Assembly: GCF_000161935.1 (NCBI RefSeq) | Contig: NZ_GG698802.1 | Location: 255,539 to 319,538 of the forward strand | Reading direction: 5' to 3' | Length of the DNA stretch: 64,000 bases | DNA from: Limosilactobacillus coleohominis 101-4-CHN | GTDB taxonomy: Bacteria > Bacillota > Bacilli > Lactobacillales > Lactobacillaceae | Part shown: piece by piece, positions 1-8,150 of the stretch | Position numbering within the stretch: the first letter of the stretch is position 1 | How the letters are laid out: every line of letters begins with the position of its first letter | Translations under genes and position numbers: made by a program | Notes under the pieces: generated by a model | What the model was told of the DNA's origin: nothing | What the model saw: only the letters and a program-made list of their open reading frames with translations | The model's database searches: none

Positions 1-701
1 GAAATGTCATCTGTCTCATCATTGGACAAAATAATGATGTTATCATTATCACCCTTTGCTGCTTTTAATGCTTTAAGCTGTTTTTCAGCAACTTTCAATA
101 ATTCATTCGTAAAGTATGGTTGTAAAACTGGACGAAGGTCCCTTTTAAAATGGCTTAGCAAATTTTCATATAGCGGTGAATTATCAAATACCATTACTTC
201 TTCGAACCGATTGGCATTAACGTCAAATGATGGTTCAGTTAAGTCAACAGAACCTAAAATGACCCGCGTTTCCTTCGTTGCTGGATTACCTAAGAGGTAA
301 AAGCGTGAATGGATGACTTGGGTTGGTGCAATTTCAAGTTTTAATACACCAGCTAATGCCGCCAGTTGGAGTTGCGAACTGAGGCTTTGGAACAACTTAA
401 TTGATTCCTTATTAGCGGTATTCAAAAGCGCGTTTGCTAAAGCATCTTTAGTAACATTTTCCATCGAAGTATAGTGATGGTAATTCGGCAAGCTGCCAAT
501 GGCAATTTCTACCTGAACAAAATGCGCAAGATGTTTATTTAGAAATTCTGGACTAATCTGGCCCGTGACCCCCATTAATTGCGGATATTTTTCTGCATCA
601 AAGATTTGATCCAGGGTCATTTGTTTAGACTGATTGTTATAAATAATATTAATTCGATTGGTATTAACATCATTACCAGTCGTTTTGATTTCATTTGACA
701 T
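1..701 (-). CDS. Phospholipase D-like protein, N-terminal part (partial)
   Basis: The gene runs leftwards and leaves the window before its stop, so only about 233 N-terminal residues are visible. The ATG at 701 has a GGAG ribosome-binding site 8 bases upstream. The visible protein has a segment beginning VTGQISPEFLNKHL and, about 60 residues later, HSRFYLLG followed by VILGSVDLTEPSFD. This resembles the half-site of PLD-superfamily enzymes (HxK, then GSxNLT), with Arg where Lys is usual. PLD-fold proteins of this kind occur as nucleases or helicase-associated proteins. The true substrate cannot be told. Alternative: a degenerate PLD fold without catalysis. Confidence 0.5.
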   Translation of the reverse strand, partial: MSNEIKTTGNDVNTNRINIIYNNQSKQMTLDQIFDAEKYPQLMGVTGQISPEFLNKHLAHFVQVEIAIGSLPNYHHYTSMENVTKDALANALLNTANKESIKLFQSLSSQLQLAALAGVLKLEIAPTQVIHSRFYLLGNPATKETRVILGSVDLTEPSFDVNANRFEEVMVFDNSPLYENLLSHFKRDLRPVLQPYFTNELLKVAEKQLKALKAAKGDNDNIIILSNDETDDI

Positions 702-833
702 TCTTTAATCTCCAATAATTATTCATGGAATACATGTCTATTTTCCGCTATTTAGCCGGTTTTTTCAAGTTACTTATTATTTGATTGATGGTATTCATAG
801 GACTTTTAATATTATGGCTATTTAAACTTTATC

Positions 834-863
834 TTGACAAAAATAGCATGAGATGGATACAAT
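834..863 (+). promoter_or_regulatory. Promoter of the zinc importer operon
   Basis: A perfect -35 TTGACA (834-839) is followed after 18 bases by a -10 TACAAT (858-863). Transcription would start near 870, just before the Zur-type operator and about 45 bases before the first gene. Confidence 0.7.
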
Positions 864-875
864 TATTTTTGCAAA

Positions 876-890
876 TAGTAATCATTACGA
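876..890 (+). promoter_or_regulatory. Zur box (zinc-uptake repressor operator)
   Basis: The 15-mer TAGTAATCATTACGA matches the Firmicute Zur consensus TCGTAATNATTACGA at all but one specified position (A for C at the second base). Its core GTAATCATTAC is a perfect palindrome about a single central base. It sits just downstream of the predicted start of transcription, where a bound repressor would block the polymerase. The regulator itself is not in the window. Confidence 0.75.
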
Positions 891-916
891 TTAACTAATA
901 AAGGAGATTTGAAATT

Positions 917-1828
917 ATGAAACATTTGCGTCTATTTTTAAAATTATTTATTGCTATGATCGCATTCTTGACCATTGCTGGTTTTAGTCGTGTATTGGCT
1001 TCTAGCAACAGTGATAAACCAATTCAAGTGGTCACCGGATTGGACTTCTATGGAGAAGCAGCAAATCAAGTTGCGGGAAAATATGGGCATGTTACTTCAA
1101 TCATTAATAGTACCTCAATTGATCCACACGACTATCATCCAGGAACTAAACAAGCTAAACAGGTTTCTAAAGCTAACGTGGTAATTGAAAATGGCTTAAA
1201 TTATGATCCGTGGCTAAATAAACTAGTTAAAAATAATCATCAACATAATTTGCAAGTAATTAATGTTGGTAAATCTGTTGCTGGTAAAAAGGTTGGTGAC
1301 AATGAACATGTTTGGTATCGTCCATCAACAATGAAAGACTTAGCTTATAAATTAGCTGATAAATACAGTAAAATTGATCCTAAACACACTTCTTATTATC
1401 AAGCTAATGCTAAAAAATATGCTCAATCTTTACAATCAATTGATGAAAAAGTTAATAAAATCAAAAGTAATGTTAACCCTCAACGGAATAACGTTGCAGT
1501 GAGTGAACCAGTTTTTGACTACGCATTAAATGCAACAGGCTATCAAGTATCAGATCGCCATTTTGAAAAGGCAATTGAAGATGAAACAGATCCTTCACCA
1601 AAAGATATTAGATCCATTAAAAATGATATTAAGAATCACCGTTTAGCGTTTTTTGTTGAAAATTCACAAACTAGTGATAAGGTGGTTAATAATCTAGTAA
1701 AGTATGCTAGAAAGCATAATACTCCGGTACTTAGAGTAACGGAATCAAAGCCAAATGGAAAAACATATAAACAATGGATGATGAGTCAATATCAACAATT
1801 ATCTAAAATTCAAGACAAAGAAAAATAG
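917..1828 (+). CDS. Zinc-type ABC transporter substrate-binding protein
   Basis: Extracellular metal-capture subunit of a cluster A-I (ZnuA/AdcA/PsaA-like) importer, 303 aa. An N-terminal hydrophobic segment (about residues 8-28) acts as signal or anchor. No lipobox cysteine is seen, which is unusual for a Gram-positive binding protein. Metal-site motifs include SIDPHDYHPG (near 70-80), a second histidine in EHVWYRPS (near 130) and the later VSEPVFDYAL block, where Glu replaces a usual His. An AAGGAG site precedes ATG 917. It is first in an operon with the ATPase 11 bases downstream. The Zur box argues for zinc rather than manganese. Confidence 0.85.
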   Translation: MKHLRLFLKLFIAMIAFLTIAGFSRVLASSNSDKPIQVVTGLDFYGEAANQVAGKYGHVTSIINSTSIDPHDYHPGTKQAKQVSKANVVIENGLNYDPWLNKLVKNNHQHNLQVINVGKSVAGKKVGDNEHVWYRPSTMKDLAYKLADKYSKIDPKHTSYYQANAKKYAQSLQSIDEKVNKIKSNVNPQRNNVAVSEPVFDYALNATGYQVSDRHFEKAIEDETDPSPKDIRSIKNDIKNHRLAFFVENSQTSDKVVNNLVKYARKHNTPVLRVTESKPNGKTYKQWMMSQYQQLSKIQDKEK

Positions 1829-1839
1829 GAGAATTATCC

Positions 1840-2493
1840 ATGAAACCACTTGTAACGATTAATAATCTAACAGTGGCGTTTGGAAACCATAAAATAATCA
1901 AGTCTCTTAGTTGCAAAATTATGCAGGGAGACTTTTTTATTATTTGTGGTGATAATGGGGTTGGCAAAACAACCCTAATTAAAACGCTACTTGGATCCTT
2001 GCATCCACAAAAAGGGAAAATTATTTTACCACCCAAACGAGAAATTGGCTATGTTCCACAGTTTAGAAATTTAGACCAAGAATATCCCCTTTCCATTCGA
2101 GAGTTTGTTGGATTGAATTACCAGACGGCAATAATTCCGTGGGTAACGTCAAAAGAAAAAATTGCCCAAAATAAAATCATTGAAAAAACCGATCTTGTTA
2201 AATTACAAAACCAACCACTTGGTTTAGCCTCTGGTGGTGAAAAACAGAGAGCATATTTAGCTCAAGCTATGATTAACCATCCTCCATTACTCATTCTGGA
2301 CGAGGCAACATCTAGTTTAGACAACTTTATGAAATATGAATTATTAAATCTTGTTGCTAATTTTCAAAAAGACGGTGTTACGGTCATTTTTGTAACCCAT
2401 GATCTCCCCTTAGCTAAACAATATGGTAATCGTTTCCTATATATGTCTTCTAGTAATTACATGATTGATTCTATAAATAAATTGCCGAAATGA
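1840..2493 (+). CDS. Zinc-type ABC transporter ATP-binding protein
   Basis: Cytoplasmic ATPase that powers the importer, 217 aa, a little short for the family (about 230-250). It has a Walker A loop GDNGVGKTT (near 38-46), a signature loop ASGGEKQR in place of LSGGQ, Walker B LLILDEA, and an H-loop VTHD. An AGGAG site lies upstream. It sits between the binding protein and the permease with 11- and 13-base gaps, as expected for a three-gene importer co-transcribed from the Zur-controlled promoter. Confidence 0.9.
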   Translation: MKPLVTINNLTVAFGNHKIIKSLSCKIMQGDFFIICGDNGVGKTTLIKTLLGSLHPQKGKIILPPKREIGYVPQFRNLDQEYPLSIREFVGLNYQTAIIPWVTSKEKIAQNKIIEKTDLVKLQNQPLGLASGGEKQRAYLAQAMINHPPLLILDEATSSLDNFMKYELLNLVANFQKDGVTVIFVTHDLPLAKQYGNRFLYMSSSNYMIDSINKLPK

Positions 2494-2506
2494 AAGGAGA
2501 AATTCC

Positions 2507-3325
2507 ATGTTTGATTTAGATTTTATGCGATACGCTTATATTGCTAGTACCTTTATTGCCATTACTAGTGGAGTAATGGGTGTTTTCATTGTCGCCCGTA
2601 AGATGTCCTTTTTAACGCATACACTTTCGGAAATTGGCTTTGCTGGTGGGGCCTTTGCTGTTTTTGTAGGTTGGCCATTGTTAAATGGAATGTTAACGTT
2701 TACACTATTGAGTTCGATACTAGTTGGCCAATTAAGCCCAAATAATGAACGAAGGGAGTCTGCAACGACAGCTGTTTCTGGATTATGTTTTGGACTAGGA
2801 ATATTATTTTTGTCATTAAGCAATAAAATGTCGAGTTCTGCAACTAATATTTTATTTGGGAGCATTGTAGGCATTAGTAATTATGAAGTTAAGCAACTCG
2901 TTATCTTATCAATCTTTGTAGTTGTGATGGTTGGTCTTATCTTTAAACCACTTAAGTTTGACTCATTTGATCATATTGGGGCAACTGCCGCAGACATTAA
3001 CGTCCATCTATTTTCAATTATTTTTTTGTTATTACTTGCCATTAGTGTTAGTATTGCAGCTCAAATTGTTGGTTCACTTTTAATTTTTATTTTACTAACT
3101 TTACCAGCTGCCAGTGCCCAATATTTTACTCATCGTATAAGTTTTATTATTCTTTTATCGATAGTATTCTGCTTAGTCGGTACATATTTAGGATTAGCAC
3201 TAGCCTATATTACTAATTGGCCAGTTAGTTTTTTTGTTGCTACCTTTGAAGTAGGATTATATTTTATAGCTTTGTTTATCAATAAACTTGGCACACTGGT
3301 TAACCAACAAAAAATTAAAGGATAA
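2507..3325 (+). CDS. Zinc-type ABC transporter permease
   Basis: Membrane channel subunit of the ABC-3 family (ZnuB/AdcB-like), 272 aa with about eight hydrophobic segments. The early block FIVARKMSFLTHTLSEIGFAGG is typical of this family, where the permease contacts the ATPase and lines the metal path. An AAAGGAG site precedes the ATG. The next gene starts 7 bases after the stop, so the two YibE/F genes are probably in the same transcript. Confidence 0.9.
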   Translation: MFDLDFMRYAYIASTFIAITSGVMGVFIVARKMSFLTHTLSEIGFAGGAFAVFVGWPLLNGMLTFTLLSSILVGQLSPNNERRESATTAVSGLCFGLGILFLSLSNKMSSSATNILFGSIVGISNYEVKQLVILSIFVVVMVGLIFKPLKFDSFDHIGATAADINVHLFSIIFLLLLAISVSIAAQIVGSLLIFILLTLPAASAQYFTHRISFIILLSIVFCLVGTYLGLALAYITNWPVSFFVATFEVGLYFIALFINKLGTLVNQQKIKG

Positions 3326-3331
3326 TTTAAA

Positions 3332-4450
3332 ATGTTTAGACTGAAAAAACGTACAGCGAGATATTGGAAAATAGTTATTCTGTTACTTATGGGGTGCCTA
3401 TTAATGACTTTTGCATGTCATGATCAGTTTCTATACCACCAGCCGATCGCTAAAATTACAAAAGTAACTAACAGTAAGCCACTTACACAAGTTGACGAAT
3501 TTCAAAACAAAGATCAAATTACTTACCAAAAAATACAAGGCATAGTATTAAATGGTCATTATTGTGGTAAAAAAATCCATCTAAAAAATAGCTTTACTAA
3601 AACTCATGCTACAGATCAAGAGTTCCATAAAAATCGTCAAGTTTTTGTATCTCAAATTGTGAAGTCTAAAAATGGTTTGGAAGGAAATATAAAAAACGTT
3701 AAACGTGATTACGTCATTGTTTTTCTGGGATGGCTAGTTGTTACACTGTTAATTTTATTAATGAATAAAGATGGATTAAAAACAATCTTTAGTGTTATTA
3801 TAAATACTTTTGTATTTATTTTTGCAATTTGGATTGACCAACACGTTTATGGCAATGCAGTTATAATTGTATTTAGCATTTTAACAATTTGTTTCTCAGC
3901 AATTAGTTTACTAATTATTTTGGGGCCAAACAAAAAAATGCTAGCAACATTCTTTTCAACGATCATCGGGACGTTGTTTTCGGTTTTACTAGGTATTTTG
4001 ATTTTAAAAATAACGAAAAATCGTGGTGTCTTCTATGAATCCATGCAATATGTAACACAAATCCCTCAAACACTTTTTTTGGCAGAGTTAATGTTAGGTT
4101 CATTGGGTGCAGTCATGGATGAATGTAGTGATATTATCGCCACCTTATTTGAACTGCACTCTTTAAATCCAATGATTAGTCGACAGCAACTATTTCAAGC
4201 TGGAAAAAAGGTTGGAAATGAAATTGTCGGGCCATTGATAAATGTTTTATTTTTAGTTTTTATGACAGGAACTTTTGCCTCCAGTATTTTATACTTAAAA
4301 AACAATAATAGTTGGGGATATACATTTAATATGAATATGAGTTTAGGGATGGTGCAAAGTTTGATTAGCGCAATTGGTATTGCAAGTGTGGTACCAATAG
4401 TTAGTATGTTTGGCGCTCTTTTATTAGGAAGGAAGCAAGTTGATGAGTAG
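3332..4450 (+). CDS. YibE/F family membrane protein (long form)
   Basis: 372 aa: a membrane helix near residues 12-30, an extracellular soluble stretch to about 125, then six or more membrane segments including MLGSLGAVMDECSDI (near 253-267), the conserved polar patch of YibE/F proteins. The exact role of the family is not settled; lactobacilli often encode such pairs. Its place immediately after a Zur-controlled importer suggests a part in metal movement, but this is inference from context. The 3' end overlaps the next gene by 11 bases, so the two are translationally coupled. Confidence 0.75.
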   Translation: MFRLKKRTARYWKIVILLLMGCLLMTFACHDQFLYHQPIAKITKVTNSKPLTQVDEFQNKDQITYQKIQGIVLNGHYCGKKIHLKNSFTKTHATDQEFHKNRQVFVSQIVKSKNGLEGNIKNVKRDYVIVFLGWLVVTLLILLMNKDGLKTIFSVIINTFVFIFAIWIDQHVYGNAVIIVFSILTICFSAISLLIILGPNKKMLATFFSTIIGTLFSVLLGILILKITKNRGVFYESMQYVTQIPQTLFLAELMLGSLGAVMDECSDIIATLFELHSLNPMISRQQLFQAGKKVGNEIVGPLINVLFLVFMTGTFASSILYLKNNNSWGYTFNMNMSLGMVQSLISAIGIASVVPIVSMFGALLLGRKQVDE

Positions 4451-5204
4451 TATTTTTGCATTAAGTTTAGTATTACTAGTAATTATGATTAGCGTAGGTC
4501 ATCAACAAGGCTGGACTTCCTTTATAAGCATGTGGTTAAACTTTGGCGCATTGATATTATTGTTAACTTTAATAACCTGGCATTTACCACCACTAGTACT
4601 AACAATAATTTTTAGCATCCTGGTTTTGTCAATTACGATTTTTATGGGATCCGATAATATTAAAGCAACTGTACCAGCATTTTATGCTTCATTATTAACA
4701 GTTAGCGTTACCATGATTTTAGTTATTATTACAACACATTTAGCAATGGCTTATGGATTCGGAATGGAAGATAGCGATGATTTGCAAGGAATGTCAGTTG
4801 CTTTTGGCATTAATTACATTCAAGTTTCAATTGCCATTACAACGATGGCAACTTTAGGAGCAATTGCTGAAGCATCTATTGCCATAAGTAGTGGAATGCA
4901 AGAGGTTCTACAAAAGCACCCTGATTTACGACCCTCACCACTATTTATCACGGGAATGCACATTGGTCATCAAATAATTGGTACTGCTTTAAATACACTA
5001 TTTTTTGGTTTTTTTGGTGGCTTGCTATCACTTTTTACTTGGTTTGCAGGGCTCCACTATTCGCCAAGTATGATTATTAATAATCAAATTATGGTAAATG
5101 AGTTAGACGAAGTTTTAATTTCTTTTATCGGTGTTTTAATCAGTGTGCCATTTACTGCTTGGATTACATGCATTTACTCGAAACATCAATCTATAAATTC
5201 CTAA
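4440..5204 (+). CDS. YibE/F family membrane protein (short form)
   Basis: 254 aa, about seven membrane segments and no large soluble domain. It contains the family patch TLGAIAEASIAISSGM (near 140-155) and the later MHIGHQIIGTALNTLFF, both aligning in order with the longer neighbour. The start overlaps that gene's end (GTTGATGAGTAG region), and GGAAGG serves as ribosome-binding site. Likely acts as a heteromeric pair with the preceding protein. Last gene of the zinc operon. Confidence 0.75.
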   Translation: MMSSIFALSLVLLVIMISVGHQQGWTSFISMWLNFGALILLLTLITWHLPPLVLTIIFSILVLSITIFMGSDNIKATVPAFYASLLTVSVTMILVIITTHLAMAYGFGMEDSDDLQGMSVAFGINYIQVSIAITTMATLGAIAEASIAISSGMQEVLQKHPDLRPSPLFITGMHIGHQIIGTALNTLFFGFFGGLLSLFTWFAGLHYSPSMIINNQIMVNELDEVLISFIGVLISVPFTAWITCIYSKHQSINS

Positions 5205-5364
5205 AAATATATAGTTAAATGATTATAAAGCTTTGAATAATAAACACATCATTCCATATACCACTTATTGAAACGTTACTTTAAGAATGACCACACTATG
5301 TTATAAAATAGGTAATATAAAATTAATAATAGTTCTATCTTTTTATCGATTAACTATTGTAAAG

Positions 5365-5412
5365 AAGAATGGAGATCTATGAACCTCGAAGAATTCATGG
5401 ATCTCCATTCTT
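5365..5412. repeat. Long inverted repeat (19-bp arms)
   Basis: Arms 5365-5383 and 5394-5412 pair over 19 bases with one mismatch around a 10-base loop. Seven bases of GC-rich pairing (GGAGATC) sit in the middle. The 3' side reads TTCTTTATTAGGG, a poor T-tract. It could be a terminator of the zinc operon, a remnant of a small mobile repeat, or an RNA stem. Confidence 0.6.
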
Positions 5413-5476
5413 TATTAGGGTTTTACGTCATAGTCTCCCACTTCTCTGGATCATAGCCTCCAAGTTTACAAGTCGT

Positions 5477-5509
5477 TTTATTAAGTTAATTGTACATTAA
5501 CTTAATAAA
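5477..5509. repeat. AT-rich perfect palindrome (14-bp arms)
   Basis: Arms 5477-5490 and 5496-5509 are perfectly complementary around the 5-base loop TGTAC. It lies 41 bases beyond the stop of the nuclease gene and could be its transcription stop or a protein-binding site. Confidence 0.55.
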
Positions 5510-5550
5510 CAACAATTATAAAAGAAGCTTTTAGAGTTATGTAACTATTA

Positions 5551-6405
5551 TTATCTTTTGGCTACTGCACCGGTTGCATAATCAATACTAATATTATTCT
5601 GCACATTTGGGATAAAGACGTTAAAACTCAATGAGCCATCCTTAGATAGGGCTTCGATATGAGCACCGGCTGGTACTACACAGTTACCATCGTAAATATT
5701 AGTAACCCGATAGCGAACTTGTTTGTTTTGGTCCAAGGCTTTTCGGACTAGCCCTTCGTAGTAATTTTGCCCAGTCGAATTACTGGATCGGGCTTCATTA
5801 GCCCACGCAGTTTGGGTCGCGATATTTTGCGGATTTGATTCCGAAGCGTCAAATCCCTTAATGCCACCCAAAAGTGCGTATCCTAATAAATGCCCTCGAT
5901 CATATGCATGCCGCGGACCATTAGTTAAATTAGTTGCTTGAAGGAAGCCAGCTGGACGCCAATTTGTTGCGCCATTTCCCGTTTGCTCACGATTTTGATA
6001 TTGCCGCGTACTATGGTTTAGCCACGCATCACCGCGCCACGCGCGCCCTTTAGCATCCACATGATTAACCGCATATGGCACACTAGAAATTTGGGCGTTC
6101 AATTGGGGATGGTTATTATTGACGATATAGGCACCATGACCATTCCATCTCAAATTAGCTGGTAACTGCTTCCGCACCGCACTCGTTAAGACAACCTTGG
6201 CTTCGTCCTCAGTAGGCGCTGGTAGTTGCTGACCATGTGAAGTATTTTGCGATGAAAACTGACTAAATTGATTAAAGATTTTAGCAATACTATTTGTAGA
6301 TGCTTCACTAGACTGACCACTATTTTTTTGAAAGCCAGTTGCTATAGCAAAGAGCACTGAAAAAACTGCTAGCCAACGCCATAACTTTTTAAATTTTCTT
6401 TTCAC
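5551..6405 (-). CDS. DNA/RNA non-specific endonuclease (secreted)
   Basis: 284 aa. A hydrophobic segment (about residues 12-27) after a Lys/Arg-rich start marks a signal or membrane anchor. A low-complexity Ser/Gln linker follows to about 70. The catalytic core has the beta-beta-alpha metal motif DRGHLLGY (His general base) and, further on, NPQNIATQTAWANEARS holding the metal-binding Asn. This is the EndA/NucA-type family, cell-surface nucleases that degrade extracellular DNA or aid uptake. Monocistronic by spacing. It is not possible to say whether it serves competence or nutrient recovery. Confidence 0.85.
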   Translation of the reverse strand: MKRKFKKLWRWLAVFSVLFAIATGFQKNSGQSSEASTNSIAKIFNQFSQFSSQNTSHGQQLPAPTEDEAKVVLTSAVRKQLPANLRWNGHGAYIVNNNHPQLNAQISSVPYAVNHVDAKGRAWRGDAWLNHSTRQYQNREQTGNGATNWRPAGFLQATNLTNGPRHAYDRGHLLGYALLGGIKGFDASESNPQNIATQTAWANEARSSNSTGQNYYEGLVRKALDQNKQVRYRVTNIYDGNCVVPAGAHIEALSKDGSLSFNVFIPNVQNNISIDYATGAVAKR

Positions 6406-6491
6406 TTTTCATGAATCCTTCCTGCTGATGTTATTATTACTATTTTACACTAAGCAGCTTAAAATGAACACCAGTTCGTCCGTGATTATTA

Positions 6492-6519
6492 AAAAACGTG
6501 GCTAGATAACCACGTTTTT
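6492..6519. terminator. Bidirectional terminator after the permease gene
   Basis: AAAAACGTGG pairs with CCACGTTTTT around an 8-base loop, with A- and T-runs on both sides. It lies just past the stop of the leftward permease gene. Confidence 0.8.
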
Positions 6520-6525
6520 CTAGAC

Positions 6526-7929
6526 TTATATTCGTTTATTAATCTCAACGTCCTCCTTACCACGCTTAGCTCGGTAAAAATAAATTACTGTCATGATGAC
6601 CAGGAAGACAATCCCTGCTGATACAGAAACTCGCGTATCAGGGTTAATAAACATGAACAGAACAATCAAGGCTAGCATGATGAGTGAGAAGTAATTGTAA
6701 GCTGGATAGAGCGGCATTTTGAACGGATGATCGTTCAGTCGTTCTGGGTGAGCCTTTCGGAAATTCAATTCGGATAACAAGATTACAAACCACGGAACCA
6801 TTCCAGGGAGCACACTTGAACTATAAACAATCACGAACAGATCTTTGGATGCGGAACTAATGGAGGTTAGAACAAAGTTGACGACAAAGCCCAGAAAGAT
6901 CCAAAACGAGATGGTAACAATTGCAACGTTAGGGACCACCCGTTTGGACAGTCGACCGAAGAAAGCGGGAACTTCTTTATCGATAGCCAGTTTAAATAAC
7001 ATCCGACTTGCAGAATAGATCCCTGAATTAGCTCCAGATAGCGCTGCCGTTAGGACCACGAAGTTAATAATTCCGGCGGCACCGGTAATCCCAACTTTGG
7101 TAAAAGTTTCTACGAATGGTGAACCAACTGCCTTTAGTTGATCCCAAGGATAGATGGAAACAATTACAAAAATCGCACCAATATAGAAGATTAAGATCCG
7201 CCAAATTACGGACTTAACCGATTTGACAATTGCATGCCGCGGAGAAGCTGATTCACCAGCTGTAATTCCTAATAACTCAATTCCTTGATAAGAACCGGCT
7301 ATCACAGCCATTGAAAAGACAAAACCTTTTAATCCATTCGGAAAGAACCCACCATGGCGCCACAAATTATCAATTCCAACTGGCTGCCAATGATTACCCA
7401 GACCAATGACGATCACTAATAACCCAATGATAATCATGGCAATAATCGTGACTACTTTAATCATCGCAAACCAGAACTCTAGTCGACCATATGCTTTAGC
7501 TGAGACCAGATTGGCTAACGTGAGAATAATAATCATGATAATTCCGGATAACCAATCTGGTAGATTGGGCCACCAATAATTCAGATACTGGGTCATTGCG
7601 ATGATATCGGAAATCCCCACGATAATAAACTGGAAAACATTACTCCATTTAACTAAATATCCGGTTAACGGATGGATGTAGGTCGTTCCATAATCAGCAA
7701 AAGAACCCGTTCCGGGACTGATATAAATCATTTCGCCCAGTGCCCGCATTACTCCATACAAAATCACTCCAACAAAAGCGTAGGCTAACAAGACGGATGG
7801 GCCCGCCCACTTAATTGTTGACGTTGCCCCCATAAATAACCCAGAACCGATCGTACCACCGATGGCGATCATTTCCATTTGTCCAGGAGTCATGGATCGT
7901 TTTAATTGGGGTTGTTTTTCTTCTTGCAT
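6526..7929 (-). CDS. AAT-family amino acid permease with attenuator leader
   Basis: 467 aa, twelve predicted membrane helices, APC superfamily. The first helix carries the substrate-binding break GGTIGSGLF (near 24-32), and YQGIELLGITAGE (near 213-225) is the helix-6 signature of amino acid/proton symporters. The C-terminal block HPFKMPLYP is typical of the AAT subfamily. Substrate is not deducible. The mRNA leader holds a translated 18-codon open frame and an intrinsic terminator immediately before the ribosome-binding site (listed separately), so expression is probably set by attenuation. A GAGGG site precedes ATG 7929. Confidence 0.85.
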   Translation of the reverse strand: MQEEKQPQLKRSMTPGQMEMIAIGGTIGSGLFMGATSTIKWAGPSVLLAYAFVGVILYGVMRALGEMIYISPGTGSFADYGTTYIHPLTGYLVKWSNVFQFIIVGISDIIAMTQYLNYWWPNLPDWLSGIIMIIILTLANLVSAKAYGRLEFWFAMIKVVTIIAMIIIGLLVIVIGLGNHWQPVGIDNLWRHGGFFPNGLKGFVFSMAVIAGSYQGIELLGITAGESASPRHAIVKSVKSVIWRILIFYIGAIFVIVSIYPWDQLKAVGSPFVETFTKVGITGAAGIINFVVLTAALSGANSGIYSASRMLFKLAIDKEVPAFFGRLSKRVVPNVAIVTISFWIFLGFVVNFVLTSISSASKDLFVIVYSSSVLPGMVPWFVILLSELNFRKAHPERLNDHPFKMPLYPAYNYFSLIMLALIVLFMFINPDTRVSVSAGIVFLVIMTVIYFYRAKRGKEDVEINKRI

Positions 7930-7945
7930 TAAAAATCCCTCATTC

Positions 7946-7991
7946 TTAAAAAAGGATCCTCCACTGCCGTTGATTACTGGCTGGAAGATCC
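7946..7991 (-). terminator. Attenuator terminator in the permease leader
   Basis: On the minus strand GGATCTTCCA (from 7991) pairs with TGGAGGATCC (to 7954), one mismatch, followed by six T and then AAG. It ends 25 bases before the permease start, so it can only act as a premature stop of the permease's own transcript. A second, competing hairpin covers roughly 8016-8046: CCTCAACT and AATCA pair with TGATT and AGTTGGGG across the 3' end of the leader open frame. Confidence 0.7.
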
Positions 7992-8022
7992 CTTTATTTT
8001 GATCATTCTTAAATCCCCCAAC

Positions 8023-8079
8023 TTAAATCAGCTGATTAGTTGAGGTGGCGGTTGATTGATTTACATTTGAATATAACAT
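8023..8079 (-). CDS. Leader peptide, 18 aa, upstream of amino acid permease
   Basis: A short frame MLYSNVNQSTATSTNQLI begins at ATG 8079, preceded at 8 bases by GGGAGG (8088-8093), one of the strongest ribosome-binding sites in the window. The peptide is made largely of Ser, Thr, Asn and Gln. Its stop codon lies inside a hairpin that precedes the attenuator terminator. Position, strong initiation and skewed composition fit a ribosome-mediated attenuation peptide. No known leader peptide is recognised; the link to a specific amino acid is inference. Confidence 0.5.
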   Translation of the reverse strand: MLYSNVNQSTATSTNQLI

Positions 8080-8150
8080 GTCTTCAACCTCCCAAAAAGA
8101 TTACCTAATTAGGATATCATTAGAAAAATGAGAATGCAAGTAACAATTTT

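Larger units (their letters stand above)
5205..5550. other. AT-rich intergenic region between the zinc operon and the nuclease
   Basis: No gene is seen. The region holds two strong inverted repeats listed separately (5365-5412 and 5477-5509) and a weaker ATAGTT/AACTAT pair near 5325-5359. It separates convergent genes, so the repeats may act as terminators, though neither is followed by a long T-run. Confidence 0.5.

Noticed and set aside
4..300. 98-codon plus-strand frame at the left edge
   Set aside because: It lies opposite the PLD-like gene, which has a good start, ribosome-binding site and domain signature on the minus strand.
8041..8100. T-box upstream of the permease at 6526
   Set aside because: No GGTGGNACC antiterminator core is present; the leader instead has a translated short frame and a plain terminator.
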